In this document: piece by piece, positions 51,664 to 60,067 of the stretch
How the letters are laid out: every line of letters begins with the position of its first letter
Position numbering within the stretch: the first letter of the stretch is position 1
DNA from: Chryseobacterium sp. Marseille-Q5410
Lineage (GTDB): Bacteria > Bacteroidota > Bacteroidia > Flavobacteriales > Weeksellaceae
NCBI GenBank assembly: GCA_946892665.1
Contig: CAMPOT010000001.1
Coordinates: 992,001 to 1,056,000 of the forward strand
DNA length: 64,000 nucleotides
Reading direction: 5' to 3'
The notes under the pieces: model-generated
Seen by the model: only the letters and a program-made list of their open reading frames with translations
What the model was told of the DNA's origin: nothing
Database searches by the model: none
Made by a program: the position numbers and the translations under genes

Positions 51664-54600
51664 ATGTCAAAGATAGGACGAAACCAACCTTGCCCTTGTG
51701 GAAGTGGGAAAAAATTCAAAAAATGTTGTATTGATAAGCCAATACAACACTCAAATATAAATTCAAATAGGAAAAATAGCTTTGAAGAATTTGTTAAAAA
51801 TAATAAATCAACATCTTTATTGAAGTTTTTCTCATTACTTCAAGTTTTACCTGAAAATCACGGAAAAATTGTTAGGTTGGAGGACATTCAGACAACTATA
51901 GCTTCAAACCTCAATAACGCACAATCAAACATTGACCTTTCAATTTTGAAAAAATTAGTTGATAAGAACTTTCCTGATGACTATAGAGAAGATCCTCCCG
52001 AAAATTGTTTTACTGAGAATATAATGTTTCACAATGGTAACAATGTTGTTTTCACAGGAATAAATCACAATGCAACTGAAATAATTCAAAATCTTATTAG
52101 AGTAATTTTTCATACTCCAAACAATCTCAATGAAGACCTGAAAAATTATGTTAGTGATGGTTTATTATTTATGTTGTTAATTCATAATGAAATAGCGAAA
52201 AACTTGGGGTTTTCAAGAAATATGTCAGGTAGTAGTTTGGAAAACAATATTACATTTCCATCAGATGACTTATTAAAGTACACGCAACTTTTTGAGTTTC
52301 CCGAAAAAATGATTTTTGAATTGTTAAAAAAACTTGGAATTAATAAAGATGTTATTAATGACTTTCTATGTGATGTTAATTTGATTAAAGAAAATCAAAA
52401 TAGCGAAATTCCTCTCTTATGCTATAAACCATTTATTAAAGTAAACAAGACATATTTTCTTGTTCTTCCAAGTAGTGAACTTTTTGCGATAAATAATTTC
52501 ATTGTAGAAAAATTTGAACAATTTGGTGAACTTGACAATCTAATCGGTTTTTTTGATAAGTTTTCAATTTTTGAAATTAAAAAGTTATTTATTGGGATTG
52601 GATGGGAGCAAAATCAAGAGTTTTCATTAGATGTTGAACAATCATTATGGAAATTTGATGAAAACAAATATGCATTTATTCAGTATTTGGGAACAAATGA
52701 TTTTAATAATTCGCTGAAACTTCAAAAGAAAGTTAATGATAAAGTTCAAGAGATAAAAAATGTCTTGCCACCACACGCAGAAATTCTAATGTTATTTGTT
52801 TACAGTCAAATATCAATGATTGAGATGTTAGCGATTAATACTTTTGATGTCAAGGCAGCGAAATATCAATCAGCACTAAGTCTAATTGATTTTGAAAGAA
52901 TTATTCAAAACTATAATATTGATAAACTTTCTCTCTGGAAGTTGTTTAAGGCAAAAGAAAGAGCAAGAGAGAAAGGTTTGTATTTATTTGCGACACCTGT
53001 TCATAACATAATGACTGATTTTGAATGGTATAACAAACAAGGAGAAACATTTTTACACCCTGATGAAAAGTATGATTTTGTTAATTTTAGTTTTGATGTT
53101 CAAGGAAATGCGGCAATAAAATCCATTCAAAAAAAGGACATTCATTTAGTAAATTACATTAATGAAGATAAAACAAAAGGTTTTCTTCCAGTAATTAAGT
53201 CTGAAATTTATGCTCCAATTTATTTGTCTGAAGAAATATTTTTCGGAAAATATAGATTGGTTTTAGAAAAATATAATTTCCCATTATGGATAACCTTTGA
53301 AAATAAATATAGAAAAATTGGCAGTTCATACGCTGAGGCAATTGCCTATTGGTTTAATCGAATTCATTATTTGCTAAATCCTCTTACTAAAAATTTTCAC
53401 GAACCTATTGAAGTAATTTTGAGCTTTGAAGATAATTTTATTAATCTTTCAATAGAAGAATTTAGGAAATTAGAAAAAAATACTGTTTTGATTGATTATC
53501 AAATTGATAGTGATACAAACAGGATAAATTTAAGGATCCCAAATACTTTTTTTAATTTGACAAATAGAGATGATAATTCAAGTGAAATCTATTTGATTCG
53601 AATATTGTTAGAGTCTTTAGGAAAATTATTTGAGAAAAAAACAGAAGTAAATATTTCTGCTGAAAATATTCACGCAATATTAGAGAATATTCCTAATGAC
53701 AATACTAAGATGTTACTTAGTGCTACTTCAGAACTAAAAATTGACTTGGATGAAAGGCACATTCCAAAGGTAAGATATATTCCAAAAGCTGATGGTTCAA
53801 TTGTTTTGGAGGAATTAAAAAATTGGGTTCCAAATAAAATTCCTGAAAATATTGATAATAAAAGTGATAAAGTTAAGCTATGTGATGTAATAATATCAAG
53901 TCTAATAAAAAAAATCAGAGAAGAGTTACAAAATTATAATTGCTTTGCGGTTTTAGAATATTTGATGCTGAGATACGAATCGACTCTAAATTTTAGAGCC
54001 TTTAGAAGTATCAAAGTTGTAACCCAACTAAAATGTTTTGGAGAATATAGAGATATATTAGAGGAATATCATAATTCTGATGTGCAAGCAGTTAGGCTTT
54101 CTCTTTCTTCAAGATGTTTAATTGAATTTGTTACTGCTGAACCTTATTTTGGAGAAAAGCCGATAAATGAGGATGATTTAGATTTTTTGTTAGCATTAAT
54201 GGATGAGTTAACCTATTTTGGTACTATTAGAGATTTAATTTTTTTTGATTTAGACAATCCAAAAGTTGGATTGTTGGCATCTGGAAGAATTGGTGTAAGT
54301 AAAGAATTTTTTGATGATACAATGTCTAAATTCAATTTAGAAACACGTAAAGACGAATTAGGTCATTATGTAAAGTCATTTAAAACAAATTATATAACTA
54401 CAAAACAGAGAGAAAGGAGTAATACCATTGAAAATGATAATGAAGATTATTATCAATTATTAGATTCAGCCTTTTTAAACGACTGGGGAATGACTTTGCC
54501 AAATATTGTTGGAGTTTTAAACTTAATAGCGCATTATTGTCTAGAGAGTAAACGCTCTTGTATGTTTATGAAAGAAGATGACTTCATATCACTTTTAAAA

Positions 54601-55365
54601 AATGAAATTAATATTTCAGAGGAAGAGGTTAAAAGCATTTATACATTATTAGTTTTAAATAGTAGAGGGAAATTTGATGAAAAAGTAGATGGTTATGAAT
54701 ATGCTGAAATAATACCTTGGAGATACAATAGAAGACTTTCATATTTATTAAAGCCAATATTAAGAATAAACGACAAAGTCAACAATAACTTTATAATCTG
54801 TTTTAGCGCAAGACATCTTTATATTGCTGGACAAAACCTTTTGGCAATATTTTTTGATGGAACATTAAAAGTAGATGATGATTGTAAGCAAATTAGGGAG
54901 TTTGTAAAAAGAAACTCTACCGAAAAAGGTGATGAATTCACAGTAGAAGTGAGGGATTGGATTAGAGACAATACAAATTTATTTGTACTGGACTACGAAT
55001 TTGATATTACCACAAAAATTGCAGATAAAAACTATGGAGATGTTGATGTATTGGCTTTGGATGAGAAACGAAAAATTCTATATTCAATAGAGTGTAAGAA
55101 TACAAAACAAGCTAAAATTATCTATGATTTTTGGAAAGACATTAAAAACTTTACTGAAAAACAACTTCCAAAACATATTAACAGGGAGAAATGGTTATCA
55201 AATAATCTATCAGTTGTTTCTCAAAGAATTAATAAGGATGTAAGCGGATTTAAAGTGAAATCTATTATTGTCTCCTCAAGTGTTTTACCAGTAAAATTTG
55301 TAGAAGTTTATAAAGATATTACTTTTACAACTCTTTCCCAATTAGTTTTAGAAAATATTTTCTAA
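51664..55365 (+). CDS. Giant SEC-C protein with a PD-(D/E)XK-like C-terminus
   Basis: 1,233 residues. The N-terminus is a SEC-C zinc motif (NQPCPCGSGKKFKKCC; Cys10, Cys12, Cys21, Cys22). About 1,080 residues of mixed helix and strand follow without a recognised domain. The C-terminus has GDVDVLALD then, 13 residues later, SIECKNTK (around 1127 and 1142), the D...ExK pattern of restriction-type nucleases. A DNA- or RNA-cutting defence effector is inferred from this and from the neighbours. It is convergent with the HNH gene and bracketed by a 68-bp repeat. Strongly AT-rich. Confidence 0.75.
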   Translation: MSKIGRNQPCPCGSGKKFKKCCIDKPIQHSNINSNRKNSFEEFVKNNKSTSLLKFFSLLQVLPENHGKIVRLEDIQTTIASNLNNAQSNIDLSILKKLVDKNFPDDYREDPPENCFTENIMFHNGNNVVFTGINHNATEIIQNLIRVIFHTPNNLNEDLKNYVSDGLLFMLLIHNEIAKNLGFSRNMSGSSLENNITFPSDDLLKYTQLFEFPEKMIFELLKKLGINKDVINDFLCDVNLIKENQNSEIPLLCYKPFIKVNKTYFLVLPSSELFAINNFIVEKFEQFGELDNLIGFFDKFSIFEIKKLFIGIGWEQNQEFSLDVEQSLWKFDENKYAFIQYLGTNDFNNSLKLQKKVNDKVQEIKNVLPPHAEILMLFVYSQISMIEMLAINTFDVKAAKYQSALSLIDFERIIQNYNIDKLSLWKLFKAKERAREKGLYLFATPVHNIMTDFEWYNKQGETFLHPDEKYDFVNFSFDVQGNAAIKSIQKKDIHLVNYINEDKTKGFLPVIKSEIYAPIYLSEEIFFGKYRLVLEKYNFPLWITFENKYRKIGSSYAEAIAYWFNRIHYLLNPLTKNFHEPIEVILSFEDNFINLSIEEFRKLEKNTVLIDYQIDSDTNRINLRIPNTFFNLTNRDDNSSEIYLIRILLESLGKLFEKKTEVNISAENIHAILENIPNDNTKMLLSATSELKIDLDERHIPKVRYIPKADGSIVLEELKNWVPNKIPENIDNKSDKVKLCDVIISSLIKKIREELQNYNCFAVLEYLMLRYESTLNFRAFRSIKVVTQLKCFGEYRDILEEYHNSDVQAVRLSLSSRCLIEFVTAEPYFGEKPINEDDLDFLLALMDELTYFGTIRDLIFFDLDNPKVGLLASGRIGVSKEFFDDTMSKFNLETRKDELGHYVKSFKTNYITTKQRERSNTIENDNEDYYQLLDSAFLNDWGMTLPNIVGVLNLIAHYCLESKRSCMFMKEDDFISLLKNEINISEEEVKSIYTLLVLNSRGKFDEKVDGYEYAEIIPWRYNRRLSYLLKPILRINDKVNNNFIICFSARHLYIAGQNLLAIFFDGTLKVDDDCKQIREFVKRNSTEKGDEFTVEVRDWIRDNTNLFVLDYEFDITTKIADKNYGDVDVLALDEKRKILYSIECKNTKQAKIIYDFWKDIKNFTEKQLPKHINREKWLSNNLSVVSQRINKDVSGFKVKSIIVSSSVLPVKFVEVYKDITFTTLSQLVLENIF

Positions 55366-55429
55366 TTCAAGAAAAATAAATTTGGATGTTCAGATTATGT
55401 AAAACAAAATTCTTTTTTTACAGAAAAAT

Positions 55430-55497
55430 TTATTTTTCACGGGAATTACTAATAATGAAATCGTAATTTAACACCGATCTATTCATTGATGTAATCT
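55430..55497 (-). repeat. 68-bp direct repeat, right copy
   Basis: This copy is intact coding sequence, the 3' end of the HNH gene. The left copy at 51451 differs at five positions, so the duplication is not recent, or one copy came from a related gene. Confidence 0.75.
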
Positions 55498-56050
55498 CAG
55501 CGTGGCATTTTACACAAACAGCAACAAGATCAAATAAAGGCTCATTTTTCCAATATCTATATGATTTATGATGAACTTCCTTTGCTTTTTCCATAAGACA
55601 AGCTTGACACAAAAAATTATCACGCTTAAGCACTAATAGTCTTTTCTTCTGCCATTCAATAGTTTTCAGATAGTCATTATGTTCAACAATAAACTTTTCA
55701 AAATTTGACTCTTTTGAGACTGTTTCCTTTTTCTTAAGATATCTGCTATAAATCTCATGAACACCTTCATAGGAAAATTTCTTTTGTAATTCAATGTTTG
55801 CATCAGGAATACTTTTCCAATTTGGAACTACATCTTTGGAATAAAATTTCGAATCTATCTTTCCGCAGTTTTGACATTGTTTTCTTATGTGCAAAGAATC
55901 ATTTGAAAATTTGAATTTAACAAATATGGGGTTATGATCTTTGCATTCAACATCATATGAAATATGATTCCAACATTTGTCACAATATTGAATCAGAAAT
56001 TTATCAATTTTCTTTTTCTTTAATTCGGCATTGCAATTAGGGCAGTTCAT
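55430..56050 (-). CDS. HNH endonuclease with N-terminal zinc ribbons
   Basis: 206 residues. Cys pairs at the start (CPNC, CDKC, CQNC) suggest one or two zinc ribbons. The C-terminal HNH domain shows LKRDNFLCQAC, VHHKSYRYWKNEP and CVKCHAEI, with both Cys pairs, the HH and the final His. It resembles McrA-type nucleases. A restriction or mobile-element role is likely. Its last 68 bp have a copy at 51451-51518. Confidence 0.85.
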   Translation of the reverse strand: MNCPNCNAELKKKKIDKFLIQYCDKCWNHISYDVECKDHNPIFVKFKFSNDSLHIRKQCQNCGKIDSKFYSKDVVPNWKSIPDANIELQKKFSYEGVHEIYSRYLKKKETVSKESNFEKFIVEHNDYLKTIEWQKKRLLVLKRDNFLCQACLMEKAKEVHHKSYRYWKNEPLFDLVAVCVKCHAEITSMNRSVLNYDFIISNSREK

Positions 56051-56195
56051 CCAAGATACTTTTTAACAAATAGGAGGAAAAATACAAAATTAATTAACTT
56101 CTGCTTAGAAAAATTCCTGAAATTGTTTTTTAGCTCTATTAAAATCTACCGAAGTACTTACCAAAATTAGGTCGAAAATTTAATAAAATTTCAAG

Positions 56196-56531
56196 CTATT
56201 TTCGAAGCGTTAATTTTAGTAAAAAATCATTAAACCTAGTCAAAAGTATCACTAGTTCGTACAGAATAATAACATCTTCAATTGGATTAATAGAATCAAT
56301 AATACCTAGAAATTCTTTCAAATTATTATGGAAATGTCCGGACGTTTTATTTCTAATTTCTTTAATTTTTGAGTCTAAATTTATTTCCTTTTTAAAATTT
56401 CTAAGTCTGGTTGTAATGTCTGTGTAGCTCTCACTTAATTCAAAATCATCTTCGCACAGTTTTCGAATGATATTTTTTTTATTATCTAAAGACTTGAAAA
56501 ATTCATAAACAGTCAAAAAACCTGATTTCAA
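56196..56531 (-). CDS. HEPN-like protein part (probable 3' half of a frameshifted gene)
   Basis: 111 codons opening with TTG and holding no internal Met. The sequence EIRNKTSGHFHNN near residues 59-71 resembles the HEPN motif, with RN and a His five to seven residues on. The frame continues that of the gene upstream across a run of seven A. One inserted A would join the two into a protein of about 195 residues. As it stands it is either expressed by frameshifting or coupled start, or is broken. Confidence 0.55.
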   Translation of the reverse strand: MKSGFLTVYEFFKSLDNKKNIIRKLCEDDFELSESYTDITTRLRNFKKEINLDSKIKEIRNKTSGHFHNNLKEFLGIIDSINPIEDVIILYELVILLTRFNDFLLKLTLRK

Positions 56532-56785
56532 GCAGTATTTTTTTCAATATCAGTTTTACTATTATAAAAATTTTTGATACATAAATTTATTTCAAGTTCA
56601 GCTATCACGAAAAGTAAATGAAATTCAAGTGTTTCTTGACTTCTGTGGTAAGGTCTTAAAATGTTTTTTTCTTTAAAGTATATTTCAAAGTCATCATCTA
56701 TTTCAAAGTATTTTCTAAAAAACTCTAAATGTTCAATGCATTCTTTTATCTTTTTCTCCGTCTTCTCTAATCTATAGTTTTTCAT
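56528..56785 (-). CDS. Small helical protein (probable 5' half of the same HEPN-like gene)
   Basis: 85 residues, charged and helical (KKIKECIEHLEFFRKYFEID, then FHLLFVIAELEINLCIKNFY). It starts with ATG and ends 4 bp into the next frame just after the A run at 56538-56544 (T on the plus strand). The two parts together have the size of a single HEPN protein. Confidence 0.55.
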   Translation of the reverse strand: MKNYRLEKTEKKIKECIEHLEFFRKYFEIDDDFEIYFKEKNILRPYHRSQETLEFHLLFVIAELEINLCIKNFYNSKTDIEKNTA

Positions 56786-56833
56786 AAAATTTTACAAACA
56801 AAACAAATAATAAATTGCAAATAATTCTTTTTC

Positions 56834-56932
56834 TCAATTCTCTTGCTCAATATACAAATCGGGAATTTTCATTTCCTGTGCGGTAAATCTTATTGCCAGC
56901 TGAAATAAGGTTTTGTTTTCGTGAAGATTCAT
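56834..56932 (-). pseudogene. Stub of an AbiEii-type toxin gene
   Basis: The ATG overlaps the antitoxin stop (ATGA). The 32 residues MNLHENKTLFQLAIR...IPDLYIEQ match the start of AbiEii nucleotidyltransferase toxins, which go on with a DYW-type motif. Here a stop follows at once (QEN*). The catalytic part is lost, so only the antitoxin remains. Confidence 0.72.
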
Positions 56933-57651
56933 TTGATATTCCAGTTTTTTGATTTTGGTAAAATAGTTTCAATATTTGGAAAACTATATGTTGAAATAGC
57001 ATTGAGCGACTTCTTCAGTATTTCAGGTTCTCCAATTTTCAGAAATTCCAAAACTGCTCCCAATAACGCTCTCGTAGATGGCGGATATTTTAAAGCCAAT
57101 CGTTGCATTGTGGAGATTTCCGCTTCATTGATTGTTTTTATGATTTCGATAATTCTCAAAACGGATTCATCAAGCGAAGTATCTGGAATCTTTTTAATTT
57201 GGTTAATAGCGTCCAATATCTGAAGAAATGGAATATTTTCTTTCGTGATCGTATTTTTCTGCTTGATAAAAGAAATAGTAAATCGTCCTCTTTTGAAAGT
57301 AGGACGAATTTCATTCTTTCCAATCTGAATGGTATTGCTGACTTGTGTTGTAAGTCCCTGCTCATTGTAAATACTCAAACCAGTAAGGTAACCTACGACT
57401 TTTCCATTTTCTTCAAGTAAATCCTTTACAATCTGTTGTTTTGGCGGTTCCAATTTTCCAAATACAGTTTCTTCTGGCTTGTAGAACTTTCCTTTTGCCA
57501 GTTTTTCAATCTTCCCCGAAACCGCCATTCTATTCAATGCTTTTATTATAGCTTCCTTGCTTTCCACCTGTTTGCTAAATTCTTCATAGGTGAAAACAAA
57601 TCCTTTAGGGAATCGATTAATCGTATTTACTATGTAATCAGATGTTTTCAT
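56929..57651 (-). CDS. DUF6088 / AbiEi-type antitoxin
   Basis: 240 residues. An N-terminal winged HTH (about 10-70; GFVFTYEEFSKQVESKEAII, LNRMAVSGKIEKL, KGKFYKP) precedes a C-terminal domain with GYLTGLSIYNEQGLTTQ and VSNTIQIG, typical of DUF6088/AbiEi proteins. In type IV toxin-antitoxin systems this protein represses its own promoter and counteracts AbiEii. The toxin partner is truncated here. Confidence 0.85.
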   Translation of the reverse strand: MKTSDYIVNTINRFPKGFVFTYEEFSKQVESKEAIIKALNRMAVSGKIEKLAKGKFYKPEETVFGKLEPPKQQIVKDLLEENGKVVGYLTGLSIYNEQGLTTQVSNTIQIGKNEIRPTFKRGRFTISFIKQKNTITKENIPFLQILDAINQIKKIPDTSLDESVLRIIEIIKTINEAEISTMQRLALKYPPSTRALLGAVLEFLKIGEPEILKKSLNAISTYSFPNIETILPKSKNWNIK

Positions 57652-57665
57652 TGCTTATCTCTTTG

Positions 57666-57711
57666 CAAAGATAAAACAAAATGTCCAGTTTTTTAGTAAA
57701 TAAACTGGACA
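57666..57711 (-). promoter_or_regulatory. Promoter and operator of the AbiEi-type gene
   Basis: The -7 box TATCTTTG (57666-57673, minus strand) lies 15 bp before the start codon. Just upstream is a perfect 10-bp inverted repeat (TGTCCAGTTT at 57682-57691 and its complement at 57702-57711). Inverted repeats at this place bind AbiEi proteins in known systems. Confidence 0.65.
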
Positions 57712-57746
57712 AAATATTGATTATTTTCACTTCCTCACGGCTTACT

Positions 57747-57777
57747 AAAAAAAGAATGAGAACCTAAGTCCTCATTC
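57747..57777 (-). terminator. Minus-strand terminator without an obvious gene
   Basis: The stem GAATGAG / CTCATTC is followed on the minus strand by seven T. It would end a transcript coming from the right, where no minus-strand gene is seen for several kilobases. It may end a small RNA or be a relic. Confidence 0.5.
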
Positions 57778-57887
57778 AATATCCATTGCCAGATTACCAG
57801 TGCCTCAATGTTTTGTAAAGATAATAAATATTCCAAAAAAAATCAATAAACCTAAAAAACCATAACCAATTAATACCAATCATTTCA

Positions 57888-57983
57888 AAAACCTGCGTAA
57901 TATGACCACACGGTTCTACTCAACGTGGGTAAAACAGATACAACCAACTTGCAAACCTGCGTAAAAAAGATACAACCTAAGCC
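57888..57983. repeat. Three repeats at 32-nt spacing (iteron-like)
   Basis: The word GTAA starts at 57897, 57929 and 57961. Units 1 and 3 share AAACCTGCGTAA; units 2 and 3 share GTAAAA-AGATACAACC with one difference. They stand about 400 bp before the HTH and replication-type genes. The gap 57712-58367 otherwise holds only AT-rich sequence and the palindrome at 58089. Confidence 0.55.
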
Positions 57984-58088
57984 AATCTCTTTCTATTTTT
58001 TTTCTTCAAAATCCAATTTATTTTAAAATTAAAGAGTTAAAGCCTAGAACAAGCGTCCATCAAGCATTTTCAGACCTCTGAAAAATCT

Positions 58089-58119
58089 TCATCTTGCAAT
58101 AAAACTTTTGTTGCAAGAT
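58089..58119. promoter_or_regulatory. Perfect 10-bp inverted repeat upstream of the replication-type genes
   Basis: CATCTTGCAA and TTGCAAGATG lie around an 11-nt centre. No T-run follows, so an operator or leader hairpin is more likely than a terminator. The nearest gene is the HTH at 58368. Confidence 0.5.
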
Positions 58120-58367
58120 GTGTCTTTGTATATACGACTTTTCAAGTTGTCGATACAAAAACGATCTTGCCTTTTTGAAAAAGGGGAAAAACTGCGGAAC
58201 TTGTTTTTTCTTTCAAAAATTGAGTTCAAGAATCTAAATTCATCTAAATTATTCTTTTTTAATCTTCAGAGATTCCAAACTCGTCTAAATTGTTCTTATT
58301 TAGCCCACACCGCATGAACACTATTGTTTTAGAATACAAATCGAATGAAATTTGCATAAAAAATATT

Positions 58368-58625
58368 ATGGCAGTAGATATAATTACGAAAGAAGACCTA
58401 AAAGAATTTAAAATTGAACTTTTGCAAGATTTACAGAAAATTCTGAATTCCAGCAAAACGATAGAGAAAAAATGGTTAAAATCTAACGAGGTTAGAAAAA
58501 TTTTGAAAATTTCCTCAGGGACATTACAAACGCTTCGTATCAATGGAACTTTACAGTATTCCAAAGTTGGCGGAACAATTTATTACAATTATCAGGACAT
58601 CGAAAAAATGTTAAATCAGAAATAA
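58368..58625 (+). CDS. Small helix-turn-helix protein (HTH_17 type)
   Basis: 85 residues from the ATG at 58368 (the frame is open back to 58290, but the MAVDIITKEDLKEF start is typical). An N-terminal helix leads to WLKSNEVRKILKISSGTLQT, then KVGGTIYYNYQDIEKML. Same class as the ICE HTH pairs but as a single copy, next to replication-type genes. Likely a regulator or excisionase of this second element. Confidence 0.78.
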   Translation: MAVDIITKEDLKEFKIELLQDLQKILNSSKTIEKKWLKSNEVRKILKISSGTLQTLRINGTLQYSKVGGTIYYNYQDIEKMLNQK

Positions 58626-58632
58626 TTTTAGT

Positions 58633-59421
58633 ATGAATTACATTTTTCATCTCACTGGTTTTTACGACAAAATACAGGAAGACAATCGACTGAATCCTAC
58701 TCACATCAGTCTTTACCTTGCTTTGTTTCAGTTTTGGAATCTCAATCGATTTCGAAATCCAATTAGTATTTCGCGAAACGAAATGATGAAACTGAGCAAA
58801 ATTTCTGCTTTTGGAACTTACCATAAATGCATTAAAGAGTTGCAAGAATTTGGATATATTGAATACATCCCATCATTCAATCCATACAAAGGGAGTTTGG
58901 TGAACCTGTTTAGTTTTGATCATTCTGAGGGTATTCAAAATTTGAAGCGTATCAAAAAACAAACAACCTCTGAACAGGTAGCGAACAGGATGCATATCAA
59001 AATCGATACTGGTTCTGAACAAGCACTGATACCTTCTATAAACTGTATAAACTCTTCAAACAATAAACAATTAAAAGATAATGAGCACTCAAGAATTTTT
59101 GATGAAGAAAATTTGCTTTTGAAGAAAAAAAATAGATCGATTGAAATTCCACCGAACATTTCAGAAGTTGAAATATATTTTCTAGAAAGGGATTCCACAA
59201 AACTTGAAGCCGAAAGATTTTTCAATCATTACGAAAGCAATGGTTGGCTCGTCGGCGGCAAATCAAAGATGAAAAATTGGGAAGCCGCTGCGAGAAATTG
59301 GCTTTTAAATTCGAAAAAATTCAATAATACCTCAAATTCCTCTAGTTTCGCGAATGGAGTAGAGTTAAAACCAAATCACCTCAATGCAACTACCAACAAA
59401 TCCTATCGAGATGAGTTATGA
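58633..59421 (+). CDS. Replication-initiation-like protein (DnaD/RepO type)
   Basis: 262 residues. The N-terminal winged-helix part (LNPTHISLYLALFQFWNLNR, then SISRNEMMKLSKISAFGTYHK) resembles replication proteins of phages and plasmids; the C-terminus has AERFFNHYESNGWLVGGKS and NWEAAARNWL, the motif common to phage replisome organisers. The next gene is a DnaC-like loader, the usual partner. The family is inferred by eye. Confidence 0.65.
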   Translation: MNYIFHLTGFYDKIQEDNRLNPTHISLYLALFQFWNLNRFRNPISISRNEMMKLSKISAFGTYHKCIKELQEFGYIEYIPSFNPYKGSLVNLFSFDHSEGIQNLKRIKKQTTSEQVANRMHIKIDTGSEQALIPSINCINSSNNKQLKDNEHSRIFDEENLLLKKKNRSIEIPPNISEVEIYFLERDSTKLEAERFFNHYESNGWLVGGKSKMKNWEAAARNWLLNSKKFNNTSNSSSFANGVELKPNHLNATTNKSYRDEL

Positions 59422-60025
59422 TTACAGAGAAGTTGTAATGTGGCTACGAAAATGTGGTAGAAAGCATCTAGGCAAAAACTTTATTATTCCCGAAAACGAA
59501 AAAGGAATTATTTTCGGAATGCTCGTTTGGTTTCTTCAGGACGAATTAGTAGCCAAAGAAATGGATATCGATCTAAATAAAGGAATAATGCTAAGCGGAC
59601 CAATTGGATGCGGAAAAACCACACTTTTCAAGCTGATGGGAAAAATACCTTCCAAGAGAAAAAATTTCATGATGACTTCTACACGCCAAATTGTTTCAGA
59701 ATTTATGCAGTCTGGCTATGAAATTTTAGAAAAATATTCTCGTGGGAGTCTATACAATGATCATCGCACTCCAAAAAACTACTGCTTTGATGACCTCGGT
59801 AGCGAATCTGCCTCCAAATATTTCGGAAACGACTGCAATGTAATGGCAGAAATTCTCCTAACTCGCTACGATATTTTCAAGGAAAAAGGAATCATAACGC
59901 ATCTCACCACCAATCTTACCGCCGGAGAAATAGAAACGATCTATGGGAATCGTCTTCGCTCCAGAATGAGGGAGATGTTTAATCTTTTTGGGTATGATGA
60001 AACTTCATGGGATAAGAGGAGATGA
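59384..60025 (+). CDS. DnaC-like AAA+ ATPase (helicase loader)
   Basis: 213 residues; ATG at 59411 (overlap 11 bp) is an equally possible start. Walker A GPIGCGKTT is at about 72-80, Walker B YCFDDLGSE near 130, sensor-1 HLTTNLT near 185, and the Arg-rich RLRSRMREMFN near 196. It matches the DnaC/IstB-type loader class. It would deliver the host replicative helicase to an origin bound by the upstream protein. The two genes overlap, showing coupling. Confidence 0.78.
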   Translation: MQLPTNPIEMSYDYREVVMWLRKCGRKHLGKNFIIPENEKGIIFGMLVWFLQDELVAKEMDIDLNKGIMLSGPIGCGKTTLFKLMGKIPSKRKNFMMTSTRQIVSEFMQSGYEILEKYSRGSLYNDHRTPKNYCFDDLGSESASKYFGNDCNVMAEILLTRYDIFKEKGIITHLTTNLTAGEIETIYGNRLRSRMREMFNLFGYDETSWDKRR

Positions 60026-60067
60026 TTCGCAGTTTAATTCGTCCTTCCAAAAATGTTAATTGGTTCA

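Noticed and set aside
57888-57983. Could the 32-nt-spaced repeats be a small CRISPR array?
   Set aside because: Only three imperfect units with no constant-length unique spacers, and no cas genes in the window.
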